Shown one piece after another: positions 9,415 through 19,168 of a DNA stretch of 33,521 bases. Source of the stretch: Magnetococcales bacterium (lineage in GTDB: Bacteria > Pseudomonadota > Magnetococcia > Magnetococcales > UBA8363); the NCBI GenBank assembly GCA_015232645.1, contig JADFZF010000015.1:1-33521 (forward strand), given 5' to 3'. The position numbers and the translations under genes were made by a program. How positions within the stretch are numbered: position 1 is the first letter of the stretch; each line of letters opens with the position of its first letter. Below the pieces are notes generated by a model, which saw only the letters and a list, made by a program, of their open reading frames with translations, did no database searches and was not told the DNA's origin.

Positions 9415-9435
9415 CGGGCTTCCATCACCAGCCCG
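9415..9435 (-). terminator. weak hairpin downstream of gloB
   Basis: Six-base arms CGGGCT (9415-9420) and AGCCCG (9430-9435) with a 9-base loop, placed 58 bases after the gloB stop. No T run follows on the minus strand, so this is a weak candidate. Confidence 0.25.
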
Positions 9436-9492
9436 AGGAAGAGGCTGGTCCCGTTCCCACCTCTGGAATTGGATGGAGTGGTATGGCAGGCG

Positions 9493-10260
9493 TTAATACT
9501 GGTTGCGCAACGTACGCACATGGGCAAAAATCTCTACCGGGCTTTCGTCATCCATTGCCAAGACTTTTTTCAAATCGGCATCATCGGCGCGAAGGAAAGG
9601 GTTGCACAACCGTTCCCGCTCCATGGTGGTGGGCAAGGTCGGTTGGTTGCGGTCGGTTTGGGCAAAAATCCAATCCCGATAGGGGCCAAGATGTGAATTG
9701 TCCCGATCCAATTTCAGCACGAATCCCAAATTGAGCAAAGTATACTCATGGGCTGGAAACAGACGCTCAACCCCAGCCAAACCCCTGATTTTGAGCAGTG
9801 ACTGCCACATCATCGCCGCAGTCCCCTCAAACAACCGACCGCACCCCAGGGAAAACAGAGTATCGCCGGTAAACAGGGCGTCGCCGATACGATAGCAGAC
9901 ATGGCCCAAAGTATGCCCAGGGGTCTCCAAAACCTCACACGACAGCGAACCCGCCGAAAAACTCCCCCCCTCCCGGACCGACAGATCCAGAGGCGGCAAA
10001 CGGCCTGCATCCTGCAAGCTGCCTACCACCTTGGCCCCAAAATGACGCGCCAACGATTCCACGCCACCGATATGATCGTGGTGGTGGTGGGTGAGGAGGA
10101 TATGAGTTGGAATCAGACGGCGTTGGTGCAATACTTCCATGACCGGGGCCGCCTCCCCTGGATCGACGATCATCCCCTGGCCCGGATCGGTTTCGATGAG
10201 CCAGACATAGTTGTCTTTCAAGACCGGGATGGGATGGACGACGGGGATCATGGGTGCCAT
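9493..10260 (-). CDS. gloB: hydroxyacylglutathione hydrolase (glyoxalase II)
   Basis: A 255-residue cytoplasmic metallo-beta-lactamase-fold enzyme. It hydrolyses S-lactoylglutathione to lactate and glutathione in methylglyoxal detoxification. The metal-binding motif THHHHDHIGG is at 57-66. Further ligands are H116 (TPGHTLGH), D133 (FTGDTLF) and H171 (FPAHEYT), and an N-terminal NYVWLI segment and the C-terminal HAGH domain are present. Length and residue order match the GloB family. ATG 10260 is preceded by AAGGAAA; the upstream in-frame extension overlaps the divergent methyltransferase gene and is rejected. The pair gloB / methyltransferase is divergent with 52 bp between starts, an arrangement common in proteobacteria. 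Confidence 0.96.
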   Translation of the reverse strand: MAPMIPVVHPIPVLKDNYVWLIETDPGQGMIVDPGEAAPVMEVLHQRRLIPTHILLTHHHHDHIGGVESLARHFGAKVVGSLQDAGRLPPLDLSVREGGSFSAGSLSCEVLETPGHTLGHVCYRIGDALFTGDTLFSLGCGRLFEGTAAMMWQSLLKIRGLAGVERLFPAHEYTLLNLGFVLKLDRDNSHLGPYRDWIFAQTDRNQPTLPTTMERERLCNPFLRADDADLKKVLAMDDESPVEIFAHVRTLRNQY

Positions 10261-10312
10261 GGTCGGGTTTCCTTGGTTTGAATGCAAATCATTGCCATAA
10301 GGTGACCATAGC

Positions 10313-11044
10313 ATGAATTTCGAAGCCACCCAATTGCAAAGCTGGTATGAAGAACCATGGGGCCGTCTGGTGGTCCGACTGGTCGGGGGCTCCATGGAAC
10401 GGCTGCTGCACGACAATCCCTCGGAACGAACCCTCGGTATCGGTTTTGCCCAACCTTATCTCGACTGGCTGCGACCCTGGCTTGGACATTCCCTGGGGGC
10501 CGCCCCCGCGGAAATGGGCGTGGTCCTGGGGGCCTCTGGAATCGCCAATCGTACCGCCCAGGTTCGAGCCGATGCCCTCCCCTTTCCCGATGCCTGGTTT
10601 GAACGGGTGGTCATGGCGCATCTGTTGGAGGGAACCTCCGACCCCCACTCCGCATTGAGGGAAATTTGGCGCATCCTGATCCCAGGAGGGCGCCTGATGA
10701 TTCTGGTCGCCAACCGCGGCGGATTCTGGGCCCGTCGCGACTCCAATCCCTTCGGCTGGGGCAGCCCCTACTCCCCAGGACAATTGCGCCATATTCTTGA
10801 ACAAACCCTGTTGATCCCCAGGCAATGGGGCTATTCCCTGTTCTTCCCGCCACTGAACCGCAAGGTCTCCTTCGCCTGGGCCAACGCCTGGGAACAGGCC
10901 GGCAGCCGCTGGTTCGCCCCTTTGGGCGGCGTGATCCTCTGCGAGGCGGAAAAAGTGGTGTATGCCTCGACCCCACTCGTCAAAAAACGTTCGCTGATCC
11001 GTCGTCCCGCCCGGATCATCATCCCAATCGTCAAAAAGGTTTGA
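10313..11044 (+). CDS. SAM-dependent methyltransferase (class I)
   Basis: A 243-residue protein with a Rossmann-type methyltransferase core. The glycine-rich first motif reads LGIGFAQPYLDWL (about 41-53). Asp-containing RADALPFPDAWFERVVMAHLLEG (about 85-107) matches the region that senses the adenosine and the post-motif II strand, and a GGRLMILVANR strand comes later. Members of this group often sit divergently from gloB. The substrate is unknown. It is the first gene of a run with xerD (8 bp gap) and the SDR gene (overlap). Confidence 0.88.
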   Translation: MNFEATQLQSWYEEPWGRLVVRLVGGSMERLLHDNPSERTLGIGFAQPYLDWLRPWLGHSLGAAPAEMGVVLGASGIANRTAQVRADALPFPDAWFERVVMAHLLEGTSDPHSALREIWRILIPGGRLMILVANRGGFWARRDSNPFGWGSPYSPGQLRHILEQTLLIPRQWGYSLFFPPLNRKVSFAWANAWEQAGSRWFAPLGGVILCEAEKVVYASTPLVKKRSLIRRPARIIIPIVKKV

Positions 11045-11052
11045 TACCGGTC

Positions 11053-11955
11053 ATGGATAATGCCACCCTCCTGCAGCAATTCCTCGACGACATGCTCGTG
11101 GAACATGGGTTGTCGTCCAATACACTCACCGCCTACCGTCATGACCTGGAAGACCTGAAGCAACATCTCGAAACCACAGGACGCGGATGGATCGCCGCCA
11201 GCCGCGACGATCTGACCCAGTGGTTGCAGGGACTGATGCGCCGACCACTCGCTTCCGCCTCCATGGCCCGCAAACGTTCGGCGGCGGGACGATTGTTCCG
11301 CTGGCTGGCGGCCAATGAATGGCGGGACGACGATCCCACATCGTTGCTGGAAACTCCCAGGCGGGGACGACGGTTGCCCAAAGTGTTGAGCGAGGCGGAT
11401 GTCAAGGCCTTACTGGCCGCTCCCGACAAAAGCGATGACCTGGGACTCCGCGATGCCGCCATGTTGGAAACCCTGTACGCCACCGGTTTACGAGTCTCCG
11501 AACTGGTAGGCCTGACCACCGAGGCTCTGGATGTGGGCTATGGCTTCCTGCGGGTGGTGGGCAAGGGGGACAAGGAGCGGGTGGTCCCGGTGGGCGAGGT
11601 CGCCCTGGATCTGCTGGCCCGCTATCAACGGGTTTCGCGTCCGGTCTTGTTGGCCGGACGTTCGGTGGCCGACCTTTTCGTCACCAACCGCGGGCACGGC
11701 ATGACCCGACAAAATTTCTGGTACATCATTCGTCGCCATGCCCGGGAAGCGGGGATCCGGCAAGAGCTGTCACCGCACTTGTTGCGACACTCCTTCGCCT
11801 CGCATCTGCTCAACCACGGCGCCGACCTCCGCGGAGTACAGATGATGCTGGGACACGCCGACATCTCCACCACCGAAATCTATACCCATGTCGCCCGGGA
11901 ACGCCTCAAGGAAGTGCATCGCCGTTTTCATCCCCGATGCCAGGAGTCGCGTTGA
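11053..11955 (+). CDS. xerD: tyrosine recombinase XerD
   Basis: A 300-residue site-specific recombinase that, with XerC and FtsK, resolves chromosome dimers at dif. An N-terminal SAM-like core-binding domain (about 5-88) is followed by the catalytic domain. It has a full set of active-site residues: R147, K171, H242, R245, H268 and the nucleophile Y277 in STTEIYTHV. Spacing and length match XerD very closely. ATG 11053 was chosen because the much longer upstream extension overlaps the methyltransferase in another frame. The gene is 8 bp downstream of the methyltransferase and its TGA overlaps the ATG of the next gene. There is no sign of a mobile element around it, so it is the housekeeping recombinase rather than an integrase. 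Confidence 0.95.
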   Translation: MDNATLLQQFLDDMLVEHGLSSNTLTAYRHDLEDLKQHLETTGRGWIAASRDDLTQWLQGLMRRPLASASMARKRSAAGRLFRWLAANEWRDDDPTSLLETPRRGRRLPKVLSEADVKALLAAPDKSDDLGLRDAAMLETLYATGLRVSELVGLTTEALDVGYGFLRVVGKGDKERVVPVGEVALDLLARYQRVSRPVLLAGRSVADLFVTNRGHGMTRQNFWYIIRRHAREAGIRQELSPHLLRHSFASHLLNHGADLRGVQMMLGHADISTTEIYTHVARERLKEVHRRFHPRCQESR

Positions 11956-12953
11956 TGCCGGGGACCGGAGAAGAAGCCTTCGGTTCGAAATTATTGCGAG
12001 GTTTCAAACTCGGACTGTCCTTTTTCCTGTTTTTACCGTTCCTCCTGTTTTTCCTGCCTCTGTGGTGGCTTCATCGCCAAGGAGAGCTTCGGGCCGGTCG
12101 TCCTGCCCCCCAAGCCCCCTGGAACGTCCTTTGCAGTGCAATGGACCGGATCCCGAAACGTCATCCATCCCCCCTCCCTGCCGGCGAAGCCTCGGCCCCG
12201 GCATCTCGAATGCCGATCGTCCCCACCCGACCTGCCGGCAAGGTGGCGTTGGTGACCGGGGGCTCGGATCGAATCGGCGCCATGATTTGCCGGGAACTCT
12301 CTGCCATCGGCTTCGACGTGGCACTGACCTATCATCACTCCGGCCCCAAGGCACAACGCCTGGTCAGCGAACTGACCTCCCAGGGGACAATGGCTCGGTG
12401 CTATCCCTTGGATCTCGCCAATCCCCAACGGATTTCGGCCCTGGTCGAGGCGGTCGAGCAACAGTCAGGCCCCATCACCCTGCTAGTCAACAATGCCGGT
12501 TATTTCCATGCCGATGCCATGGAATGCGGATGGGACAATATGGAAAAACTCATGAAGGTCAATCTCCAAGGGCCGTTGTGGCTCTCCATGCGGGTGGCGC
12601 AAGCGATGCGCCAATCTCGGGTTCAAGGCCAGATCATCTCCCTGGGAGACATCTGGGGGGAACGGACGCTGACCGGACACGCCTGCTATGGCGCCGCCAA
12701 GGCGGGCATGATCATGGCCACACGAGTTTTGGCCCGGGATCTGGCCCCCCAGGTACGCGTCAACGCCATCCTCCCCGGGGCGGTCCTCCCTCCCGCCAGC
12801 CCCCATCCCGGTTTTATGGAAATGTTGGCCCGTACTCCGCTCCGGGACCAAGCCGGTCCTGAAGGAATAGTCCAGGCCCTGCGCTACCTGTTGGAAGCCC
12901 AGTTCGTCACCGGCGAAATCATGCATGTGGATGGGGGGCGGCACTTGACATGA
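11955..12953 (+). CDS. SDR oxidoreductase, pteridine-reductase/FolM-like, with N-terminal membrane helix
   Basis: 332 residues from ATG 11955, which overlaps the xerD stop (TGATG) and has CAGGAG nine bases upstream. The SDR core starts near residue 94, with cofactor motif TGGSDRIG (101-108), NNAG (179-182) and catalytic Y245/K249 in YGAAK. The RIG ending of the cofactor motif and an Asp-Ile (231-232) in place of the usual Ser are features of pteridine reductases such as FolM, which reduce dihydromonapterin/dihydrofolate. The first 90 residues are unusual: a strongly hydrophobic helix (about 17-39) and a Pro/Ala-rich linker. If real, the enzyme is membrane-tethered. A later ATG at 12210 would give a conventional 247-residue SDR, but has no clear ribosome site. 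Confidence 0.88.
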   Translation: MPGTGEEAFGSKLLRGFKLGLSFFLFLPFLLFFLPLWWLHRQGELRAGRPAPQAPWNVLCSAMDRIPKRHPSPLPAGEASAPASRMPIVPTRPAGKVALVTGGSDRIGAMICRELSAIGFDVALTYHHSGPKAQRLVSELTSQGTMARCYPLDLANPQRISALVEAVEQQSGPITLLVNNAGYFHADAMECGWDNMEKLMKVNLQGPLWLSMRVAQAMRQSRVQGQIISLGDIWGERTLTGHACYGAAKAGMIMATRVLARDLAPQVRVNAILPGAVLPPASPHPGFMEMLARTPLRDQAGPEGIVQALRYLLEAQFVTGEIMHVDGGRHLT

Positions 12954-13010
12954 TTTCCGGAAGGCCCGCATTGAAAATCATGCCCACAGGACGTGACGGC
13001 CAGCCCACTC

Positions 13011-13031
13011 ATGCCGCCCCAACGGCGGCAT
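13011..13031 (+). terminator. 8-bp stem after the xerD-SDR operon
   Basis: Perfect arms ATGCCGCC (13011-13018) and GGCGGCAT (13024-13031) with a 5-base loop, 58 bases after the SDR stop. It is followed by C-rich sequence rather than T, so it may stop transcription weakly or protect the 3' end. Confidence 0.4.
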
Positions 13032-13172
13032 CCCTCCCCCACCAAAAAACGGCCGGGACGACCCAACCGGTGCCAAGGGGCTCCCATCTTCCGGTCGACA
13101 AACATCTTGCGTTCAATACCATCATGATATACAGTGAAATAATGGACTATGCGCGGCCTATAGAGAGACAAA

Positions 13173-13931
13173 ATGGACGAATTCATCATTCTATGTAATG
13201 GAACTCTCCTCGACTTCGAAAAGGATCTGCAACTGAACGTCGATATCATCGATCAACAACATGAACAGTTGTTCCGCTTGGCGGTCATCATGGGAAACTA
13301 TGGCATGAGTTGTGATCAGAGTATCATCGACGCCAGTATCCTCGAATTGGAGTCCTATATCAGCGAACATTTGGGATACGAAGAAAGAATAATGAAGGAA
13401 AATGGCTATCATCTATTGGCCAGCCATGTTGTGGCTCACAATAAACTGCGTTCCGAATTCAGACATTTGAAAAATGATTTCCTGACGAAGCGATCTGAGT
13501 GCAATGCGGATATCGTCCTGAAAATATTTGCCATCGTCCGGGATTGGCTATGCGACCACATCCTGAGAACCGACCGGATGGCCGGCAACTACATGCATCC
13601 CCGACCGGAAATCAAATCCCGTCTACCTCGCTTTTCCTTTGACGACGGTGGATGTCGAGTCCTCCTGGAGTTTCCCCAGAAGAAGGGCATCACCGGATTG
13701 CTAAAAAACATCGGCCCCAATGGCGCCTACCTTGACCTGCAACCGCCCGTTCCGCCATGGATTACCGGCGACATGGAAGGTTTGATCCATCTGTTGCCAT
13801 TGTCCGGTGAAAACCCACGCTGTTGCAAAATCGTCCGCATTGATGCCGGGCGCGGAATGGCCTTGGCTCTTCGGGAACAGCTGGATATGCCGATTCTCTC
13901 GGCTCTTGTATTTGGCCAAACCCAAGTATGA
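13173..13931 (+). CDS. bacteriohemerythrin fused to a PilZ-like domain
   Basis: A 252-residue cytoplasmic protein. The N-terminal four-helix hemerythrin domain (about 10-140) has the full di-iron ligand set: H30 (IDQQHEQL), H66 and E70 (EHLGYEE), H85 and H89 (SHVVAH), and H129 and D134 (DHILRTD). It should bind O2 at a di-iron centre. The C-terminal region (about 148-240) has the shape of a PilZ domain: basic residues R150/R153, then NIGPNGAYLDL (179-189), matching the position of the (D/N)xSxxG motif but with Gly instead of Ser. c-di-GMP binding is therefore uncertain. The fusion suggests an oxygen-responsive effector connected to c-di-GMP signalling or motility. A STAS gene follows 157 bp downstream. 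Hemerythrin is certain; PilZ is likely but divergent. Confidence 0.9.
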   Translation: MDEFIILCNGTLLDFEKDLQLNVDIIDQQHEQLFRLAVIMGNYGMSCDQSIIDASILELESYISEHLGYEERIMKENGYHLLASHVVAHNKLRSEFRHLKNDFLTKRSECNADIVLKIFAIVRDWLCDHILRTDRMAGNYMHPRPEIKSRLPRFSFDDGGCRVLLEFPQKKGITGLLKNIGPNGAYLDLQPPVPPWITGDMEGLIHLLPLSGENPRCCKIVRIDAGRGMALALREQLDMPILSALVFGQTQV

Positions 13932-14088
13932 TCCGCTCCGATCCCGAACGCTGTCGGAGGTGGAATATGGCCGGGTCAATGAACAAAATGCATGCCTATT
14001 GAATAAGATGGGTCTGGGAATGGACGGGTGGACACCGACCCTCCCAGCCACCAAGTCGGGACGGAAAAAACTGCCGGGGAGCAAAAAT

Positions 14089-14385
14089 ATGCAGATGGAT
14101 GTTTACAAAGAGGGTAACCGGGTCACCATCATGGTCCGGGGAGAGTTCAATTTTCATGTCCGCTCCGCTTTCCGTGATGCCTACAAAAATGAACCTCCCG
14201 GCACCGAGTACGTCATCGGCCTGGGGGGGGTGGCTACCCTGGACAGCGCGGCCATCGGCATGTTGCTGCTGCTGCGGGAACATGCCGGTGGAGATCACTC
14301 CAAGATCACTCTCAGCAACTGCCAACCCTACATCAAAAAACTTCTCCATACCTCGCAGCTGGACCAGTTGTTCAAGGTCACCTGA
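14089..14385 (+). CDS. STAS-domain protein (anti-sigma-factor-antagonist type)
   Basis: A 98-residue single-domain STAS protein from ATG 14089, with GGGGAG seven bases upstream; a longer in-frame opening to 13807 overlaps the hemerythrin gene and is rejected. The hallmark loop reads GLGGVATLDSAAIGMLLLL (44-62 region). In SpoIIAA-type proteins the phosphorylated Ser is the second residue after Asp. Here D52-S53-A54 puts Ala at that place and keeps Ser one position earlier, as in many DSAG-type homologues. It may regulate a sigma factor or a phosphatase partner. None is encoded nearby. Confidence 0.88.
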   Translation: MQMDVYKEGNRVTIMVRGEFNFHVRSAFRDAYKNEPPGTEYVIGLGGVATLDSAAIGMLLLLREHAGGDHSKITLSNCQPYIKKLLHTSQLDQLFKVT

Positions 14386-14478
14386 ATCTTCCTCCCTCAT
14401 GCCACGAACTGATCCGGTGCTTCCTTTTCCCATCGGCCGATCTACACTGACCTCCCAGTTCGTATGTCCAGGGTGGAC

Positions 14479-17400
14479 TCATTCCCTCCCAGGGGTGCGC
14501 CGCTCCGTCATGGAGGCGTGTTGACGGGCCACCTGCTGGAAGATTTCCAAAAGTTTTTGTTTTCTGATGGGTTTGGTTAGATGTTCGTTACAACCCGAGG
14601 CCAGGCTTTCTTCCTGTTTCCCCGAGGAGGCATGGGCACTCAGGGCACAAATGTACAGCGGTCTGCGGCCCGATTCCCTCTCCCATCGACGAATCGCCCG
14701 GGTGGCCGAATAGCCGTCCATTTTCGGCATCTGAATATCCATGAGTATCAGGTCGAACGCCTCTTTCCGCACCCGCTCCACCGCTTCGGCCCCGTTGTTG
14801 ACCATCGCCAAGGTGTGGGAAGTCGATTTGAAATAGGTTTCGATCAAGATCTGATTTTCTTCGGTATCCTCTGCCAACAGGACATTCAATCTTCCGATGT
14901 CGGTCTGAGACGGTTGCGTTCCAGGCTGAGTCGGCAGCGGCACAAGTTCGGTGACGCGCCGCGGCAGGGTAAAAGAAAAGGTACTGCCAACATTTCGTTG
15001 GCTCTCCACCCAGATCCTCCCCCCCATCAGTTCCACAAGCTGCCGCGATATGGTCAAACCAAGCCCAGTCCCGCCATATTGACGGGTGATCCCGGCATTG
15101 GCCTGGGTGAACCGCTCGAAAATACGATCGATATCCTGAGGGGCAATGCCAATACCGGTGTCGGTGACGGAAAACAGCATCAGGCCTGGATTTTGAGGCG
15201 CCGATCGCAGGCTGACGATCACCTGGCCATGATCGGTAAACTTGATGGCGTTACTCACCAGATTGATCAATACCTGCCGTACCCGACCTTCGTCTCCCAA
15301 CACCACTTCCGGCATGCCGGAGGCCATTTGGCCCGAAAGCACGATCCCTTTCTGTTCTGCAGGCAGCTGCATGAGCTGAACGGTATCGGTGACCACCTGC
15401 GCCGGGGAGAACGGCGCCTCCAACATCTGAAAACGTCCCGCCTCGATACGCGAGCTGTCCAGGACATCATTGATGATCCCCAGCAACGTCTGTCCCGAAC
15501 GATACATCAATTCCACATACCGTCGCTGTTCACTGGACAGTTCGGTTTCCAGCAAGACCCCCCCCATGCCCAAGACCACGTTCATGGGGGTTCGGATTTC
15601 GTGACTCATGGCCGAAAGAAAATCACTCTTGGCCCGGTTGGCCGATTCGGCCTCCACTTTGGCATCATGCCATTTTTTCTCGCTGGCACGCAGTTCCTCT
15701 TCAAGATGCTTGCGCTTGGAGATATCCCTCCAGGCGACGAACAGGACCTTCCTGCGTTCCAGGCGGGTCACGGAGGCGGTCACCTCCGCCCAATAATCGC
15801 CACCGCCGTCCAACCGACGATACATCCATTCGAACCGGTGATAACCCCGTCGCAAACATTGATCCGCGTGCTGAAACGCCGAATCCCTGGAAGTCGTGCC
15901 ATCGGGCTGCCTCTCTGGAGCCAATTCATCGACTCGTTTGCCGATGATCTGTTCCCGGTCCCCGCGTAAAAGTTTTTCGGTCGCCACGTTGCAATCGGAG
16001 ATCCGTCCCTGATCGGTTTCGATGATGGCATAGGCATCGGGAGAGTGGAAAAACAGGGTCGAATAACGCTCCTTCAATTCCAATATTTCCTGTTCCACCC
16101 GCACCTGTTCGGTAATATCCGCCTGGATGCCGCTCCAGATGGTGGCGCCATCCTGGAGGCTGGTGGAGATGGAACTGATGCGCACCCACCGCGTTTCGCC
16201 ATGGCGGCGAACCCGTCCCATCCACTGAAATGGTTCCAATGACGCACTGACCTTGTCGATCTCCGCCAAGAACCCGGGAAAATCATCGGGGTGGATGGCC
16301 TGAAAGGCCAGCCGATCGTCGAGCATGACCTCTTCCCTGCTCAATCCGAGTTGATCGCACCAGTTGTTGCTGACAAAATCAAACCGGGATCCGCCTCCCG
16401 CCAATGATCGCCATTTATAAACCCCGACCGGAATTCGTTGCAAAAGATCGGACCATTCCGCCATGACATTTTGTAATTCAATCTGATTCTTTTTCAATTC
16501 GGTTATGTCGAATAGGGAGACGAGATATTGCGGCGGTTGCAACCCTTTCAATGCTCGCGCGTCGGTCAGCGCCGTTTTGCTACTGCCATCCCGGCATCGA
16601 ATGTCTACCTCCATGCTTTGAAAAGCCGCCCCCGTTTGCGCCGCTGCCTGCAAACGCCGCAGCCACTCTGTTTGCACCCACTGCCGATAGACAGGATCGG
16701 GATAGGCCAGTGGCCACCACTCCGCCAGCGTCGGAACCTCTTCGGGATGGTAGCCGAACGTCTGGATGATGGCCGGATTGGCATAAATTATATAATGTCG
16801 ATCATCTATGATAACATAGGGAACAGGAGAGGATTGCAAGATGATGCGAAAGTTATCCTCGGCCCGTTGCCGGTCGACGACTTCTCGTCGCAGCCGACGA
16901 TTCCATAAGCCGAAAAAAAGAAAAATCAACACCACCGCCGTACCACTGGGAACCAACCAACGCAGCATGGTTTCGATGGCGATGCCGAAATGGACCTCAA
17001 CCGCCAGCCATGTCGTCTCGATGGCTGCCTTTTCCTTGCTGCTCATCGCCGTCAATTGCTGGTCCAAAAGCGTCGCCAGTTCCGGCCAATCCTTGCGTAC
17101 CGCCATGGCCAGTTCAAACCGATAGGGGGTCGGGGCCGCTATCCGCACATGGGACAGACGCAGATGACGCATCTGATAGGTAATGGCCCCCAGATTGTCG
17201 ACCATGGCATCGATTTCTCGATTTTCCAACGCCATCAACCCCTGCACCAGCGTGTCGAACAACTCCAATCTCAGCTCGGGATGATCCTTGGCCAACTGTT
17301 CATGGGTGATATAACTCTTGACCACCCCGGTTTTTCTTGCCGTCAACGAATAAAGGCCAGAGACGAAAGACCCTTCATCATGGGTGGCAATGACCACGGG

Positions 17401-17799
17401 AAAAGAGATGTAGGGTTGGGTAAAATTGAGAAATTCTTCTCGTTCCTTGGACCATGCCACCGCGGGCAGCATGTCGATTTCCCCGCGTTTGATCTTTTCC
17501 ATGACTTCCGCCCAGCTCAGGCCGAAAACGGGTTCGATCACGACTCCGAGACCTTTGGCTGCCGCGGCGACATAATCGGCACCGATGCCAACGAAGTTGT
17601 TTTTGGTGTCCTGGAAGACAAATGGAGGCCAGGAATAGTCGTCGCCCAGGCGAATGGTCGCATGGGCCGCCAACCACTCCCTCTGCTTCGGGTCGGGATG
17701 CCTTCCGGCCTCAGGCTGAACCGCCAGGGAAGTCATGGGGAGGGCTTGGATTAAAAGGGAAACAAGCCCCGCACCGACGATCTTCACCAATGGGTCCAT
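14479..17799 (-). CDS. BvgS-like hybrid histidine kinase (SBP_bac_3-PAS-PAS-PAS-HK-REC)
   Basis: 1106 residues. The protein begins with a signal/membrane segment (about 8-26). A periplasmic type-3 solute-binding (Venus-flytrap) domain follows (about 45-265; RLGDDYSWPPFVF, and WAEVMEKIKRGEIDM at its lobe). A membrane helix lies at about 282-298, then three PAS domains (about 310-433, 445-565, 575-695), the latter two with PAC segments. The kinase core has H733 in SHEIRTPMN, N846/N850, DTGIG at 880 and GGTGLGL at 909. One receiver has E977/D978, D1021 and K1076. There is no HPt, so a separate phosphotransfer protein must receive the signal. The ligand of the binding domain is likely a small polar compound such as an amino acid. 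ATG 17799 is the first start in the frame. Confidence 0.94.
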   Translation of the reverse strand: MDPLVKIVGAGLVSLLIQALPMTSLAVQPEAGRHPDPKQREWLAAHATIRLGDDYSWPPFVFQDTKNNFVGIGADYVAAAAKGLGVVIEPVFGLSWAEVMEKIKRGEIDMLPAVAWSKEREEFLNFTQPYISFPVVIATHDEGSFVSGLYSLTARKTGVVKSYITHEQLAKDHPELRLELFDTLVQGLMALENREIDAMVDNLGAITYQMRHLRLSHVRIAAPTPYRFELAMAVRKDWPELATLLDQQLTAMSSKEKAAIETTWLAVEVHFGIAIETMLRWLVPSGTAVVLIFLFFGLWNRRLRREVVDRQRAEDNFRIILQSSPVPYVIIDDRHYIIYANPAIIQTFGYHPEEVPTLAEWWPLAYPDPVYRQWVQTEWLRRLQAAAQTGAAFQSMEVDIRCRDGSSKTALTDARALKGLQPPQYLVSLFDITELKKNQIELQNVMAEWSDLLQRIPVGVYKWRSLAGGGSRFDFVSNNWCDQLGLSREEVMLDDRLAFQAIHPDDFPGFLAEIDKVSASLEPFQWMGRVRRHGETRWVRISSISTSLQDGATIWSGIQADITEQVRVEQEILELKERYSTLFFHSPDAYAIIETDQGRISDCNVATEKLLRGDREQIIGKRVDELAPERQPDGTTSRDSAFQHADQCLRRGYHRFEWMYRRLDGGGDYWAEVTASVTRLERRKVLFVAWRDISKRKHLEEELRASEKKWHDAKVEAESANRAKSDFLSAMSHEIRTPMNVVLGMGGVLLETELSSEQRRYVELMYRSGQTLLGIINDVLDSSRIEAGRFQMLEAPFSPAQVVTDTVQLMQLPAEQKGIVLSGQMASGMPEVVLGDEGRVRQVLINLVSNAIKFTDHGQVIVSLRSAPQNPGLMLFSVTDTGIGIAPQDIDRIFERFTQANAGITRQYGGTGLGLTISRQLVELMGGRIWVESQRNVGSTFSFTLPRRVTELVPLPTQPGTQPSQTDIGRLNVLLAEDTEENQILIETYFKSTSHTLAMVNNGAEAVERVRKEAFDLILMDIQMPKMDGYSATRAIRRWERESGRRPLYICALSAHASSGKQEESLASGCNEHLTKPIRKQKLLEIFQQVARQHASMTERRTPGRE

Positions 17800-18142
17800 A
17801 GGTAGCCAGACAAACGAGCCTCCGGAATCGCAGGGGAATTGTCCGGATGGGATGGAGAAATGATGTTTTGGAATGGAGTCAAAGACCAGGGGGGCATCAC
17901 CTTGCCCGAATCCGAAGGTCAGGAAATATCAGTGACACAAAGTGATCCTGTCGCGCAAGGAAAAATCGGGTACCCCCCCTGTGACCAGGAAGCGCAAGGT
18001 AGGGTCGACCAAGCCACGCCACCCCATTTCCGTTCCAGGTGAGGTGTCCTGCGGTTCAGGGAAGGGATCCATCAGGGACCCGCCGCCCTGGGATCGTATC
18101 CCACTCACCCTTCCCCATCCTTCGACAAGAATGATTGGATTT
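17800..18142. other. intergenic region between two minus-strand signalling genes
   Basis: About 340 bases without a credible gene; short open frames on the plus strand show no protein-like features. It must contain the promoter or leader of the BvgS-like kinase gene. No convincing -35/-10 pair, hairpin or repeat was found. Confidence 0.5.
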
Positions 18143-19168
18143 CTACGTCGAAGCCCGGGATCGCCCTTCCGCCTTGGCCCGATACAGCGCCGCATCCGCC
18201 TTTTCCCACCAACTGGTCAAATCATCTCCCTTCTCCCACTGCGCCAGACCAATGCTGACCCCCAACAGGGGGGCACCGGGAGCACCAATGTTCAAAGCCC
18301 GCACCGCCTCGCAAATCCGCTCCATGAGTCCAAAGGCGTTGGGCAGATTGGTATTGGGTAAAATCAGTGCAAATTCATCGCCACCGATGCGCGCCAACAG
18401 GTCGGCATCCCGTATCATGGACGCGAATGTGCGCGATACCGTGCGCAAGACCTCATCCCCCTCCCCATGCCCCAATCGGTCATTGATCCCCTTGAAGTGA
18501 TCCAGGTCCAGACAGGCCAATACCAACGGCTTGCCATACCGCCCCGACTGCTTGCGCTCCTGTTCCGCCCTTTCCATGAAAACCCGACGATTCACCAACC
18601 CCGTCAACGCATCCTTGCGCGCCTGCTCGTACAGATCCTCATACACCAGGGCCCGATCCAACGGTCCCTTGAGGTCGGCAAGAATGGACTCCAATTCCTC
18701 CAACTCCCCCTGTCCCGATACCGATGCATCCCGGTGGATCAACAACAATCGATCATGGCCATGCTTATCCAAGGTCCAATGCTGAAAGACCAAACCCAGA
18801 GATTCCACTCGATCCCCCGCCTCCCGATCCAGAGGATCCTCCAACAGTCGCTGCGCCACCTCCATCAGCCGCTGCCGATGCGGTCCATGACATGAACACG
18901 CCGTTGGAATTTTCTCTCGGCCATGATGCCTGTACGCCACCAGATCATGGTTGATCCTTGGCGCCAGCCAGCGCGAAAATGCATCCAACATGGAATCGAG
19001 ATCCAAGGTTTCCCCCAGCTTGCGATGCAGCTCATAGACCCGCGACAAACGCACCGTCTCGCGCTTGTAGCTGTCGATCTCCTCCTGCAACTCCTTGGGG
19101 TGTCTGGCAAACAAGGCCGGATTGATTTCCGGCCGGCGTCGATTGAATCGTGATACGCTGATGCCCAT
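18143..19168 (-). CDS. soluble diguanylate cyclase (GAF-like-GGDEF)
   Basis: 341 residues from ATG 19168, which has AAGGA eight bases upstream; an in-frame ATG at 19243 (366 residues) has a weaker site and cannot be excluded. The N-terminal half contains a coiled-coil start (LQEEIDSYKRETVRLSRVY) and a GAF-like sensory region with several Cys/His residues (ACSCHGPHR). The C-terminal GGDEF domain has the motif intact at 262-266, and RDAD five residues earlier fits the RxxD inhibitory site. No membrane segment was seen. It makes c-di-GMP in the cytosol and lies 343 bp upstream of the BvgS-like kinase on the same strand. Confidence 0.92.
   Translation of the reverse strand: MGISVSRFNRRRPEINPALFARHPKELQEEIDSYKRETVRLSRVYELHRKLGETLDLDSMLDAFSRWLAPRINHDLVAYRHHGREKIPTACSCHGPHRQRLMEVAQRLLEDPLDREAGDRVESLGLVFQHWTLDKHGHDRLLLIHRDASVSGQGELEELESILADLKGPLDRALVYEDLYEQARKDALTGLVNRRVFMERAEQERKQSGRYGKPLVLACLDLDHFKGINDRLGHGEGDEVLRTVSRTFASMIRDADLLARIGGDEFALILPNTNLPNAFGLMERICEAVRALNIGAPGAPLLGVSIGLAQWEKGDDLTSWWEKADAALYRAKAEGRSRAST

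Noticed and set aside
11053-11955. integrase of a mobile element
   Set aside because: Length, residue spacing and the housekeeping context fit XerD. No attachment-site repeats or phage genes are nearby.
14581-15969. 462-codon plus-strand open frame
   Set aside because: Antisense to the receiver and kinase domains of the BvgS-like protein; no recognisable domain.
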